The notes: generated by a model from the sequence alone, not told the origin. DNA of 64,000 nucleotides from Streptomyces sp. NA02950 (GCF_013364155.1 NZ_CP054916.1:7532001-7596000), one strand, 5' to 3'; numbered from the stretch's first letter, positions 7,615-16,601 are shown. Made by a program: numbers and translations.

Positions 7615-8866
7615 GCTTGCCGATAACTTCATCCGTGCAGGTCATGCGGCATGCTGGTATTCGTGGAGGAGGCCGCCGAGGCGATCACGTCGTCGTATGT
7701 CGAGGCGGGCTAACGTCTCCGGGTCGTCGATCGGCGCAGGTAATGGGTGCAGTGGGCGGGCGTTGGCGATGCCCTGGTGTGGTCGGTGTGCGTTGTAGAA
7801 CTGCTCGAACTCTCGTAGGGCGTGGAGCAGGTGCCGGTGGTTCCAGATCAAGATGCGGTCCAGGAGTTCCCGTCGGCAGGTCTGCACCCACCGTTCCATG
7901 ATCGAGTTCATTCTCGGCATCCGAACGCCGCTGAGCACGACCTCGATCCCCGCATCCGCCAGGACGGCATCGAACAGGGCGGGGAACTTCCCGTCCCGGT
8001 CCCTGATTATGTAACGCGCTCGGCATCCTACGTCCTCAAGGTCCATGGCGAGGTTCTTCGCGGCTTGTGCCACCCACGCTGAGGTCGGGTGCGCGGTGGC
8101 ACCCAGCACCCGGATCCGTCGGCTGGCATGCTCGATGACGGCCAGCACGTACATCCGAGCCCCGGACAGGGTGACCGTTTCGAAGAAGTCACAGGCCAGC
8201 AGGGCATCGGCCTGGGAGCGCAGAAAGTCCGCCCACGTGCTGGAGGACCGCTCTGGTGCCGGATCGACGCCGGCCTCCTGCAAGATCTCCCAGACGGTGG
8301 AAGCGGCCACCTTAACGCCCAGGACGAGCAGTTCACCGTGCAGGCGCCGATACCCCCAGCCAGGATTCTCCCGCGCCAGGCGCAGCACCAGGGCCCGCAC
8401 AGAGTGCACGGTCCGAGGCCGTCCCGAGCGCCTGGGCCGCGAGGCGGCAGCATGGCGGCGGGCGAGAAGGTCGCGATGCCAGCGCAGCACCGTGTCCGGA
8501 CGCACCAGCAGCCGCACCCCGCGGAGCACGTCCACGGGAAGCCGGTGCAGCAGCGCCGCCAGAAAGGCCCGGTCGCTCGGCGTGAACCGCACCCGACCCT
8601 GGCCGAGTTGGCGCTCCAGCACCACGATCTGATGGCGCAAGGCGAGTATTTCGACAGCCTTGTCTCGATCGCCCATCGGTAGCAGGCGCAGCATGGCGAA
8701 CGCATTCGTCACGCCCCAGTAAGCCAGTCGCAGCAGCACAGTCGATCACCTTGCCGCCGCGAGCGCCAGCCTCGCGATAGCACCCCGCTCGGGCGACTCC
8801 GCCGGTCGACCTCCCGTACACCGCGCACACCACCTCCCACCAGGGCGGATGACATTTTCGGCAAGC
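7615..8866 (-). mobile_element. Integrase-core insertion element (type C), complete
   Basis: Imperfect inverted ends GCTTGCCGATAACTTCATCC (7615) and GCTTGCCGAAAATGTCATCC (complement, ending 8866) bound about 1.25 kb with one transposase. No clear target duplication was seen. A 34-base piece of the same right end recurs at 28540-28573. Confidence 0.75.
7642..8739 (-). CDS. Integrase-core (rve/DDE) transposase, 365 residues
   Basis: The N-terminus (AVEILALRHQIVVLERQLGQ, LVRPDTVLRWHRDL) is a helical DNA-binding region. The integrase core has Asp in LLACDFFETVTL, the second Asp region IIRDRDGKFPALF and Glu in MNSIMERWVQTCRREL, followed by HRPHQGI. The length is normal for single-gene transposases of the IS3/IS481-like superfamily and the frame is open. 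It interrupts the IS21 remnant. Related N-terminal fragments occur at 25815-25975 and 32176-32230. Confidence 0.85.
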   Translation of the reverse strand: MLLRLAYWGVTNAFAMLRLLPMGDRDKAVEILALRHQIVVLERQLGQGRVRFTPSDRAFLAALLHRLPVDVLRGVRLLVRPDTVLRWHRDLLARRHAAASRPRRSGRPRTVHSVRALVLRLARENPGWGYRRLHGELLVLGVKVAASTVWEILQEAGVDPAPERSSSTWADFLRSQADALLACDFFETVTLSGARMYVLAVIEHASRRIRVLGATAHPTSAWVAQAAKNLAMDLEDVGCRARYIIRDRDGKFPALFDAVLADAGIEVVLSGVRMPRMNSIMERWVQTCRRELLDRILIWNHRHLLHALREFEQFYNAHRPHQGIANARPLHPLPAPIDDPETLARLDIRRRDRLGGLLHEYQHAA

Positions 8867-8872
8867 GCACCG

Positions 8873-9712
8873 TCAGCTCGCCTGAAGCTCCTGCAGCAGC
8901 TGCTCTGCCGTTTTCCGCGCGGGGACCAGGCGGGGGTCCTCGGGATCAGCGTAGGGGCCGAGGATTTTCGCGGCGACGAACAGCGTCATCAGCTTGCCGT
9001 CCCGGCTCGCCAGATCATTGCGCCGCTCGCTGCGGACGCGGTCGGCCAGAGCCGGGACGGCGAGGGAGGCCCCCCACAGATTGGCCGCATCCAGGCCGCA
9101 CGGGGCCATGCCCCAGTCCTCCCAGTCGAACACGCAGAACACCGGCGCCGTCACATTCGCCCAGTTGAGATCCGCATGGGCCGGACGCCAATCGACCACT
9201 GCCGTATCGATGCCAGGGAAGACGCTGTGGATCGTTCCCGTGACCAGTTCCTGCGTGAGGGTCTCGGTATCCGGTGTCGCGATGCGGTTCGTGTGCTGCG
9301 CGGCGAGGGCATCTAGTGAGGCATTCAGCGAAGCCCACCACTCCTCAGTCACTTTCGGGTCCTCCGCCACCACGGCGCTGCCCACTGCTGCACCCGGCAG
9401 CAGTCCGGTCTCGTCCGCCAGCCACATCACCGGCTCCACCTCGTCCCGCCACGCGACACCGGCGAGCCAGGCCGGCTTAGCGATCCCGCGCAGGGCCTCC
9501 GCGGATGCAGTGCCGTCCCCGCCCTGGACCCCGATCCGGTCGAGCTCGCGCCGCTCGATGCGCACCCACGTACCGCGGTCCGTACGTGCCCCCACAGACC
9601 GGCGCTTACGCACCACAGTCCCGTGATCCAGGCGCACCCCCAGCGACCGCTCCACACGGTCCACTACGGCTTCCACAGGCTCTTTGCGCAGATCCACCGA
9701 ACGCAGCGTCAT
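8873..9712 (-). CDS. Aminoglycoside-phosphotransferase-like kinase
   Basis: A 279-residue protein when started at ATG 9712 (MTLRSVDLRKEPV); the longer upstream frame is low quality. The APH/ChoK kinase catalytic loop is seen as HADLNWAN (179-186, consensus HGDxxxxN), followed by the metal-binding Asp in FDWED (about 196). The N-lobe is short and its ATP-binding lysine is not obvious, perhaps in VRKRRS or WVRIERR. The substrate is unknown: most actinobacterial members are uncharacterised small-molecule kinases and this should not be read as a resistance gene. The stop lies 7 bases from the right end of the neighbouring element, so the C-terminus could have been touched by the insertion, though it looks complete. 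Confidence 0.75.
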   Translation of the reverse strand: MTLRSVDLRKEPVEAVVDRVERSLGVRLDHGTVVRKRRSVGARTDRGTWVRIERRELDRIGVQGGDGTASAEALRGIAKPAWLAGVAWRDEVEPVMWLADETGLLPGAAVGSAVVAEDPKVTEEWWASLNASLDALAAQHTNRIATPDTETLTQELVTGTIHSVFPGIDTAVVDWRPAHADLNWANVTAPVFCVFDWEDWGMAPCGLDAANLWGASLAVPALADRVRSERRNDLASRDGKLMTLFVAAKILGPYADPEDPRLVPARKTAEQLLQELQAS

Positions 9713-9992
9713 ACGCCCGAACCTACCAAGTCCCAGCCCCAGCGCGCTGAGTCTGACACCGCATCGCAGGTTGACGGAAACCACGGCTTCCGCCGACGGT
9801 TCTGCGGAAGTGGCGGTGCCGGGGCGCCATTCCCGCGGACCATGAAGGACGACTGCCGATGGTCTTTGGCCGTGATCCGGCCGGTGGCTCAGTGAGCTCT
9901 TCCGACGCAGGTTGCGGCCGCTCCCCACGCTGCGGCCGCGCACCAGCGGGACGCCCTTCTGGACCGAAGATTGAAGGGGTTCGGTGGTTCCG

Positions 9993-12638
9993 TTATTCCT
10001 GCTGCCTGATCGGCGTGCTTCGCAGCAGTGGGAGCCATTGCGACGGAAGGGCCTTCTCGGTCCGGAAGATCTCGGCCAGCTCGACTAGTGTCAGTGAGGA
10101 GATGACGCGGCCACGTGCTGTTCGCCAGGCACGCACCAGTCGATCGAAAACATCCAGGACCCGCTGTGGGTGCACGAGGTAGAGGCGCTCCTCGGCCAGG
10201 GCACGAGCTTCCGGCATTATGGCCGGCTTGGGTGACATGAGCAGAGCGACCGAGTCACTCGGCGCGGAGATGCTCTGCTTGGTCTCGGTGGTGCGAAGAT
10301 GCGACCCGGCTTGGCGTACATCATTGGGGCCGATCGAACCCTTTGGCTGAGCTTCGCTCTTTGCTTCCCAAGTGACCCATCGCGCGTCGTTGAAGATCCA
10401 CACGGTGTCGGGGGCCGCTGGGTCCTCGTCGTCGTCGTTTCCGTAGCTGTCTGAAGCACCAGCGAGCTGACCGAGGGTGACAAGTGCCGCTTCGTAGGCC
10501 CGGTATTCCGTGCCCATGAGCCCTGCGCGGGTGGTGGCGACGGCCTCGTCGAATGCTGTCCCCTTCGCGAGCTGCTGTATCCCAATGCTGCGCAGGGCCG
10601 CTTCGTCCAGCTCGTCGAGCTGCGGAGCGGCTGGGGCGATGGCCTTGTCGCTGGGTGAAGCGAGATGGGACAGCCAGGACGTTCCCGTGCTCATCCGCTG
10701 GGCGCTGCGGAAGTAGTCCGCGCCGGCGGCGAGGTAGGACTCTTCACCAGTCTGCTGGGCAAGGCGCTGCGTGATGCTGAAGCCGAGGTAGCTCCAGAAG
10801 GCGGCGTAGCGGCGAGGCGTTCGCTCCCCCTGGAGCTGATCGAGAACGCTGCGGATCGAGGTCAGGGCCCAGTCCCACTGGTTGTTCCAGATTGCGTGCC
10901 AGGCGTCAACTTCATGTGGGACGGACCGCTGCAGTTCCCGTGTGCTGGGAGCCATGGCGCGGGCGTACTTCTCGCGTTCTCGGACGATGTCTCCGTCGAC
11001 CTCAGCCCATTCGTCGTCGTGCCGGAGAAAGATGCGAAGGTTCTCGATCATGTTGTCGGAGTCGTAGCGCTGGCTGTTCTCCCAGCCGAACTCGAGTTCT
11101 GCGTGCACTTCGGGATGCATGGCGGCCTGGACGTCGCGTCCGGACAGGTAGGAGGTCAGTGACTGCCCGAGGATCATCACGGCGGCGTAGTCGCGCGTGT
11201 TGCGGGTGGCACGACCGGACCCCTGCAGAATCCGGGCCCGAATGCGCTCTTGGAGTACCTCTACCGCGCCGAGAGATTCGTGGAGGAACCGCTCCTGCAG
11301 GTCACCACGTGCGGGGAGACCATCGAGGATAACCAGGCGGCAGTCCTCGTCGGGGAGGTCGATCCCGTCGTACCGGTTGGTCAAGACGAGTGCCGCGCTC
11401 GGGCGGGACGTGAACGCGGTCAGGTCGTCCTCGACGTCATCGGTTTCAAGGACGGGACATCCCTCGGGGACCATGGAGTCGACGAACGAGCTGTAGGTGC
11501 GTGTGTCGGGGGTCAGGACGATGGCGCGCCCTGCTTCGGTGATTGCGCTGGAGACGACGGAGGGAAGGCGATCGGGGGCCGCAGCCAGGTCTGTAGCCAA
11601 CTCCGGGAAGATGAAGAAGCGGCGGCCGGTTCCCTGCTTCTCCCAGCCGTCGGGGACCGGAATACGCTCGATCTTCTTGCGACCGAACGCGCGTTCAAGC
11701 TCGCCGCCGGCACCCAAGGTGGCGCTCATGTAGATGCGGCGTGCGGGATCACTGAAGGGCGCATGCTGCGCGGCCGGCGGGATGAAGGGGCGGATCACGA
11801 TCTGTCGATGCGCGACGTAGATCAAGCAGCGGTCCACATGCCCCTGGAGGCACTTCCAGACATGGCGTGCCTCTTCCGCTCGCCTCCCTCCCAACTTGCC
11901 GCCGTTGACAGCCGAGCCAATCACCTCTTCGAGCTGTGCTGCTCGGTTGGCGACTCCCACAGGCGAGGCGAGAAACACGTATGACCAGTACGTGCTGTCG
12001 GCATCTCTTCTCTTCAGCCGTGGGACGACGAGGGGATCGAGCGTCGGTTCGAGCGCGGACAGCAGATCCAGGTAGGCGCTCTCATCCTTACGACTGATCG
12101 TGAGACGCCACGGCTTGGCCACGTATCCCTCGGCGGCGTGTGCGTCATCCAGTACCAGCAGGTCGGCGTTCCCAAGCGCTGGGTTGGAGTTGAAAACGTG
12201 GCTGTAGACGCTGACCGCGACTGCTTCGGCTGCTTCGTACCGCGCACGATCAGCGGGGTTCCATGATGTGACGCGATCGATGAGCAAGGCGTTCGGGATG
12301 CCGTACTCGTCGAACGCGGTAGCGGTCTGCTGGGCCAGTTGCCGAGTCGGACACAGGTAGACGGTCCGGTCATGGGAGGTGCGCCGACGGAACTCTGCAA
12401 TCAGGCCACCGACGAGGGTCTTGCCAGCGCCGGTGGGAAGCTCGATGGCCACGTCCGATGACCCGGATTTGCCCTGGTGCCAGGAACGCAGCACGTCCTG
12501 CTGATGCCCCCATACAGCCGCGGGTCCGCGGTTGGTCACCGCGAGCATCCGGTACAGATGCAACGGATCATCGGGCAGGCTGGAATCGGTGGACTTGCGT
12601 GTGAACGCCACGTGCGGCTCCGTCCCGAGCCGAGCCAC
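9993..12638 (-). CDS. SF2 DEAD/DEAH helicase with candidate C-terminal PD-(D/E)XK nuclease site
   Basis: An 881-residue protein. Helicase motifs: Q-like GHQQDVL (44-50), Walker A LPTGAGKT (67-74), Ia CPTRQLAQQ, motif II DDAH (164-167), motif III YMSATL (303-308), IDLPDEDCRLVILDGLP (about 426-442, as in DinG/XPD-type helicases) and motif VI QGSGRATR (472-479). A helical region follows. Near the C-terminus PDTVWIFNDARWVTWEAKSE places Asp744/Asp751 before E758-A-K760, a pattern typical of PD-(D/E)XK nucleases. Helicase activity is well supported; the nuclease assignment comes from this motif alone. It lies alone on its strand in a defence-rich region, so a DNA-targeting defence role is inferred. 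It matches no named system I can assign with confidence. Confidence 0.78.
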   Translation of the reverse strand: MARLGTEPHVAFTRKSTDSSLPDDPLHLYRMLAVTNRGPAAVWGHQQDVLRSWHQGKSGSSDVAIELPTGAGKTLVGGLIAEFRRRTSHDRTVYLCPTRQLAQQTATAFDEYGIPNALLIDRVTSWNPADRARYEAAEAVAVSVYSHVFNSNPALGNADLLVLDDAHAAEGYVAKPWRLTISRKDESAYLDLLSALEPTLDPLVVPRLKRRDADSTYWSYVFLASPVGVANRAAQLEEVIGSAVNGGKLGGRRAEEARHVWKCLQGHVDRCLIYVAHRQIVIRPFIPPAAQHAPFSDPARRIYMSATLGAGGELERAFGRKKIERIPVPDGWEKQGTGRRFFIFPELATDLAAAPDRLPSVVSSAITEAGRAIVLTPDTRTYSSFVDSMVPEGCPVLETDDVEDDLTAFTSRPSAALVLTNRYDGIDLPDEDCRLVILDGLPARGDLQERFLHESLGAVEVLQERIRARILQGSGRATRNTRDYAAVMILGQSLTSYLSGRDVQAAMHPEVHAELEFGWENSQRYDSDNMIENLRIFLRHDDEWAEVDGDIVREREKYARAMAPSTRELQRSVPHEVDAWHAIWNNQWDWALTSIRSVLDQLQGERTPRRYAAFWSYLGFSITQRLAQQTGEESYLAAGADYFRSAQRMSTGTSWLSHLASPSDKAIAPAAPQLDELDEAALRSIGIQQLAKGTAFDEAVATTRAGLMGTEYRAYEAALVTLGQLAGASDSYGNDDDEDPAAPDTVWIFNDARWVTWEAKSEAQPKGSIGPNDVRQAGSHLRTTETKQSISAPSDSVALLMSPKPAIMPEARALAEERLYLVHPQRVLDVFDRLVRAWRTARGRVISSLTLVELAEIFRTEKALPSQWLPLLRSTPIRQQE

Positions 12639-12998
12639 TGCCGACTCAGCCTCATTCCCTAGATCAACACAATCTTCAGCCTATTACTCCGCAGACAGCC
12701 AGTTGGCAAACGGCCTTACACACGTGGGACTTCCGAGCGGGATGTGGAGAAAGGGCACGGGGCAGCCTGCCGGCATGCAGTCCTTCCGGGTCCAGCGTGA
12801 CCCGGTCCGGCCCGGCGTCATCGCCGGACCGTCGCGGGCTATCCAGAGGGGGGATAGCTTCGATGAACGGTCGAGTCAGGACGCCAGCCGAGAAGGTGCT
12901 CTCGAACAGGGGTGACCGGTGCAGAGCCTATGTGGACGCTAAACGGGGTTGAGCGTCGCTTACACCATGTAGGACACGGTGTTAATTCACGGAGTCGC
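12639..12998. other. Intergenic stretch upstream of the helicase gene
   Basis: About 360 bases with no supported gene. It should hold the helicase promoter on the minus strand. The only structured element noticed is the TetR-type palindrome at 12960-12985. Confidence 0.4.
12960..12985. promoter_or_regulatory. Palindrome resembling a TetR-family operator
   Basis: TTACACC and GGTGTTAA arms face each other around 11 bases, with GTAGGACAC in the centre. Actinobacterial TetR regulators often bind such TTACAC-type palindromes. No TetR gene or intact target is adjacent, so this is probably an orphaned operator. Confidence 0.35.
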
Positions 12999-13160
12999 CT
13001 AAACCCCGGGGCCGCCGCCGCGCCACTCGATCAGCTCGGGGTCGTCGAGCCGGATGTCCTCGGCCCCGGCCCGGCGCAGAACTCCCGGAGATCACGCTCG
13101 TTCCGGGCGAGTCCAGCGATCTCGCCCCGGATCGTCACCCGCCGCCCGCCAGTCGGAGAC
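12999..13160 (-). pseudogene. C-terminal remnant of an unknown gene, frameshifted
   Basis: On the minus strand the reading VTIRGEIAGLARNERDLREF continues, one base out of frame, as RRAGAEDIRLDDPELIEWRG and stops at 12999-13001. A single missing base after the GAGTTC codons accounts for the shift. The upstream part is cut by the IS3 element at 13161. The peptide is convincing as protein, but I do not recognise the family. Confidence 0.5.
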
Positions 13161-13187
13161 TGAACCGCCCCGGGTTCGGTAGAGATC

Positions 13188-13976
13188 TCAGATTGTGGTT
13201 GTGACCTGGGGTTTCGTGAGTTCGGTGTAGTAGTTGGCTTCGTATTCGACGGGCGGGACGTGGCCTATCTCACCGTGGAGTCTTCGGTGGTTGTACCAGT
13301 CGACCCACTCGGCGGTGGCCAACTCGACCTGGGAGAGCGTCTTCCATGGCCGCTGGGGCTTGATCAACTCGGTCTTGAACAGGCCGATCGTGGACTCCAT
13401 CAGGGCGTTGTCGTACGCATCACCGACGGATCCGATGCTCGCCGCGATGCCGGCGGCGTCCAGGTGCTCGGCGAGCTTGAACGATGTGTATTGCGACCCG
13501 GCATCCGAGTGATGGATCAACTCTCCTGGCTGAACGTACTGTTGGTCGCGATCGCGTTGCCAGATGGCCATCTCCAGGGCGTCCAGGACGAAGACGGTCT
13601 CCTTCACGGTGGCCGCGGACCAGCCGACGATCCGGCGGGAGAAGGTGTCCACGACGAACGCGACATAGACGGTCGCGGACCACGTCTTCACATGGGTGAA
13701 GTCCGCCACCCAGCACCGGTTCGGAGCGGCAGCGACGAAGTCGCGGTCCACCAGATCGGGGACCCGCTGGACCTGTCCGCCGGGGATCGTGGTGATGACG
13801 CGCTTGCCGCGCACCGCGCCCTGGATACCGAGCTCGCGCATCAGGCGCTCGACAGTACAGCGGGCCACCGCATGTCCCTGCCGGTTCAGCTCGCGCCAGA
13901 TCTTCCGGGCCCCGTAGACACGGTAGTTGGACGTATAGACGTCCTGGATCCGCTCCTTGAGTGCCTCGTCGCGCAC
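13188..13976 (-). CDS. IS3-family transposase OrfB (integrase core)
   Basis: Carries the IS3 catalytic core: VYGARKIWRELNRQG, the first Asp in RCWVADFTHVKTW, the second in LIHHSDAGSQYTS and Glu in NALMESTIGLFKTEL. The frame stays open upstream of the marked start and overlaps the end of OrfA, reading AFIDEYRDRFGGVEPIC in the -1 phase. The active product is therefore expected to be the OrfAB fusion made by -1 frameshifting, as in other IS3 elements. It appears intact. Confidence 0.9.
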   Translation of the reverse strand: MRDEALKERIQDVYTSNYRVYGARKIWRELNRQGHAVARCTVERLMRELGIQGAVRGKRVITTIPGGQVQRVPDLVDRDFVAAAPNRCWVADFTHVKTWSATVYVAFVVDTFSRRIVGWSAATVKETVFVLDALEMAIWQRDRDQQYVQPGELIHHSDAGSQYTSFKLAEHLDAAGIAASIGSVGDAYDNALMESTIGLFKTELIKPQRPWKTLSQVELATAEWVDWYNHRRLHGEIGHVPPVEYEANYYTELTKPQVTTTI

Positions 13977-14113
13977 GGAACGGGCGGAGGGCGTTTGGAG
14001 GCGTTTCTTGTGGGCGTAGTACGTGGAAGGGGCGATCTTGCAGTCGTGTGCGGTGAGCGTCCTGCAGATCGGCTCGACCCCGCCGAAGCGGTCCCGGTAC
14101 TCGTCGATGAACG

Positions 14114-14440
14114 CTACGAGCGCGTGTGTGGCCGGTCGAGCTCGGCCGCGAAGAAACTCGCCGCGGCCTTCAGAATCTCGTTCGCCCGCTTCAGCTCAGC
14201 GTTCTCCTTCTTCAGCGCCTTGAGCTGGGCGGACTCCTCCGTCGTCGTCCCCGGACGCTGCCCCGCGTCGATCTCTTGCTGCTTCATCCAGTTCCGCAGA
14301 GTCTCGCGGGAACCGATACCGAGCTTGTCCGCGACCGCCTGCAAGGCGGCCGTCTCGTTCGGGTAGTCGTCGCGCACTTCGGCGACCATGCGCACCGCGC
14401 GACGGCGCAGCTCAAGCGGGTAACGGGAGGGTCGTGCCAT
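14114..14440 (-). CDS. IS3-family transposase OrfA (HTH/leucine-zipper subunit)
   Basis: 108 residues beginning MARPSRYPLELRRRAVRMVA. It holds an HTH (ETAALQAVADKLGIGSRETL) and a heptad-type helix (LKALKKENAELKRANEILK), the standard OrfA layout for end recognition and multimerisation. Its stop lies inside the -1 frame of OrfB, as needed for a fusion protein. Confidence 0.88.
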   Translation of the reverse strand: MARPSRYPLELRRRAVRMVAEVRDDYPNETAALQAVADKLGIGSRETLRNWMKQQEIDAGQRPGTTTEESAQLKALKKENAELKRANEILKAAASFFAAELDRPHTRS

Positions 14441-14490
14441 GACTCAATCCTTTCACGGAATCGAGTCCCTACCTGACACGGGGCGGTTCA

Positions 14491-14631
14491 GAAGGACAAG
14501 CGGGGAGCGACTGGATCGCAGCTCCGGGCAAGGTCCGATCGCTCGAAGGACGGTATGGAATCATCCGGGGCCAAGCTCTCAATGCGGAGGACTCAGTGAA
14601 GCTCATCGAAGAACTGGCGGGGAACCTATGA
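14491..14631 (+). pseudogene. C-terminal fragment of XRE/DUF5753-type regulator
   Basis: The frame from the IS3 border reads SLEGRYGIIRGQALNAEDSV and LIEELAGNL, then stops at 14629-14631 with an ATGA overlap to the DUF397 gene. Streptomyces XRE regulators with DUF5753 usually sit directly before a DUF397 partner, which supports the identification. The DNA-binding half is missing, removed when the IS3 element inserted. Confidence 0.6.
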
Positions 14632-14861
14632 CCATCGAGCAGGCCACGATGCACGCCTGTGACGACCTCATCTGGGTCAAGAGCAGCTACAGCGGCAGTA
14701 ACGGCGGGCAGTGCGTTGAGATCGCAGCCCGAGCCAACGGCATCCGTGTACGGGACTCAAAGGACATCGGCGGACCAAACCTCACCGTGTCGCCACAAGG
14801 ATGGGCGGCGTTCATCGCCTTTGCCATCCGAGCGTGTCTGAAAGATCGTGTAAGTCCGTGA
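14628..14861 (+). CDS. DUF397 protein with C-terminus rewritten by IS256
   Basis: Starts at ATG 14628 (MTIEQATMHACDDLIWVKSS). The DUF397 hallmark is clear: WVKSSYSGSNGGQCVEIA, then IRVRDSKD and LTVSPQGWAAFI. Members are small partners of XRE regulators and are often toxin-antitoxin-like or developmental switches in Streptomyces. Native sequence ends at about 14829 and the last ten codons (ACLKDRVSP) come from the IS256 end. The core domain remains whole, but the partner regulator is truncated, so the pair is probably non-functional. Confidence 0.75.
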   Translation: MTIEQATMHACDDLIWVKSSYSGSNGGQCVEIAARANGIRVRDSKDIGGPNLTVSPQGWAAFIAFAIRACLKDRVSP

Positions 14862-16226
14862 TGTGACAGGCTGGCCGAGGCCCGGCCTCGGGCCTTGGCC
14901 AGCCGGGACGGACAGAACATGACGGACAACGACACCCCGACCGCCGCATCGGTCGAGGACAAGCTGGTGAACGAGGTCGTCGAGCGGCTGATGGACCGCG
15001 CCGACGCATCAGGAGCTGCCCTGCTGGGCGAGGGCGGGCTTTTGACCGAGGTCACCCGTGCGGTTCTGGAGCGGGCTCTGGATGCCGAAATGAGCGAGCA
15101 CCTCGGCTATGAGAAACACGATCCGGCCGGCCGGGGGTCGGGCAACAGCCGCAATGGGACCTCGCCGAAGACCGTGCTGACCGATGCGGGTGCGGTCACG
15201 GTGGCCGTTCCGCGAGACCGCAACGGCTCCTTCACGCCGAGGCTGGTACCCAAGCACGCCAGGCGGCTGGCCGGGTTCAACGAGCAGATCCTGTCGCTGT
15301 ACGCCCGCGGCATGAGCGTGCGCGACATCCGCTCCCACTTGGCCGCCATGTACGACGTGGAGGTTTCACCGGACCTGATCAGCAAGGTCACCGATGCTGT
15401 CGCCGACGAACTGGCCACCTGGCAGAACCGGCCGCTGGACGCGATCTGGCCGATCATCTACATCGACGCCCTATGGATCAAGATCCGCTCCGGATCAGTG
15501 GTCTCCAAGCCGGTCTACCTCGCCGTCGGCGTCGACATGGACGGCCGCAAAGACGTCCTGGGCCTATGGGTCGGCGACGGAGGCGAAGGCGCTACGACAT
15601 GGATGACCGTGCTCACCGAACTGCGCAACCGCGGCGTGGAGGACGTGTGCATCGTCGCCTGCGACGGCCTGAAAGGCCTCCCGGAGGCGGTCACCGCGAC
15701 CTGGCCCAGAACCACGGTGCAAACGTGCGTGATCCATCTGATCCGAGCCTCGCTGCGACTCTCCTCCAGCCGTGACCACCCCAAGCTCGTCCCCGCGCTC
15801 AAAGCGATCTACACGGCGCCGACCGAACAGGCCGCCGAACAGGCGCTGGAGGAGTTCACCGCCTCGGAACTGGGCCAACGCTATCCGGCAGTCGTGCGGA
15901 TTTGGCAGGCCGCCTGGAGCGAGTTCACCCCCTACCTGGCGTTCCCACCGGAGATAAGGAAGGTCGTCTACTCGACGAACCTGATCGAGTCGATCAACGC
16001 CCGGCTGCGGAAGACCACCCGCAACCGCGGCCATTTCCCCTCCGAGCAGGCCGCACTGAAGGTGCTCTACCTCGCAGTGCGCGAGCTGATCACCCCCAAG
16101 GCCAGCGATATCAACCACGTCGCGGCACACTGGAAGAAGGCGCTGAACCAGTTCTCACTGTTCTTCGAGGACCGGCTCAACACTACGTAGCCCCCAAAGG
16201 ACTTACACAAAGACACTGACACGTCC
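14830..16226 (+). mobile_element. IS256-family insertion sequence, copy 1
   Basis: About 1397 bp, nearly identical to the copy at 28605-30001. Ends are GAGCGTGTCTGAAAGATCGT at the left and, complemented, GGACGTGTCAGTGTCTTTGT at the right, both continuing GTAAGTCC. Flanks (TGCCATCC left, AAAAGGAC right) show no target duplication, unlike copy 2, which suggests a rearrangement through this copy. Confidence 0.85.
14919..16190 (+). CDS. IS256-family (mutator-type) transposase, copy 1
   Basis: 423 residues from ATG 14919; a TTG eight codons upstream is possible. IS256/MULE features: ALDAEMSEHLGYEKHDP, the GNSRNGTSPKTV region, catalytic Asp in YIDALWIKI and in VACDGLKGLPEA, WPRTTVQTCVIHLIR, and the late Glu in STNLIESINARLRKTTRNRG. 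It differs from copy 2 by two residues (His/Tyr in the SRDxPKL segment, Thr/Ala in ELIxPKA). Apparently intact. Confidence 0.9.
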   Translation: MTDNDTPTAASVEDKLVNEVVERLMDRADASGAALLGEGGLLTEVTRAVLERALDAEMSEHLGYEKHDPAGRGSGNSRNGTSPKTVLTDAGAVTVAVPRDRNGSFTPRLVPKHARRLAGFNEQILSLYARGMSVRDIRSHLAAMYDVEVSPDLISKVTDAVADELATWQNRPLDAIWPIIYIDALWIKIRSGSVVSKPVYLAVGVDMDGRKDVLGLWVGDGGEGATTWMTVLTELRNRGVEDVCIVACDGLKGLPEAVTATWPRTTVQTCVIHLIRASLRLSSSRDHPKLVPALKAIYTAPTEQAAEQALEEFTASELGQRYPAVVRIWQAAWSEFTPYLAFPPEIRKVVYSTNLIESINARLRKTTRNRGHFPSEQAALKVLYLAVRELITPKASDINHVAAHWKKALNQFSLFFEDRLNTT

Positions 16227-16601
16227 AAAAGGACCTCATCCAGAGGCACCTCGTCGGCGGCCTACTTCACCTCCAGATGATGCAAGTCCCCATCCGCCGG
16301 AAGGACAGCTGAAACCGGTGCCGTGCTCTGCTCTGGCTTCGATGCTGTGGCCGGAGCAACTTCCGGAGCGCGGGGCGATGTCCAGCGAGGGCATTCAAGG
16401 AGATGAGTGGGACGCCTGTGTCGCGCTAGAACGTACAGACAGAGACGAACGTGGGATCGCCTACGGGGTGAGAATCCTATGGCGACGGAGGCCCCGTAGT
16501 AGTCGCCGGAGTCACGACCGGCCAGGGAGGACGGGAAAGCCGTCCACATCGGGCGAAGGGGGCCAGGTGATTCGGACACTCGAAGCCGGGAGGTATGCGG
16601 A

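Larger units (their letters stand above)
13161..14490 (-). mobile_element. IS3-family insertion sequence, 1330 bp
   Basis: Imperfect ends TGAACCGCCCCGGGTTCGGT (13161) and TGAACCGCCCCGTGTCAGGT (complement, ending 14490) enclose OrfA and OrfB. No clear 3-base duplication surrounds it, and the genes on its two sides do not join, so a deletion probably followed insertion. Confidence 0.85.

Noticed and set aside
8873..9712. Aminoglycoside resistance gene
   Set aside because: Only the general kinase fold motifs match; residues that define clinical aminoglycoside phosphotransferases cannot be shown, so it is kept as a kinase of unknown substrate.
12912..13163. Plus-strand 83-codon gene after the helicase
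   Set aside because: It overlaps the TetR-like palindrome and the minus-strand remnant, and its sequence is low-complexity.
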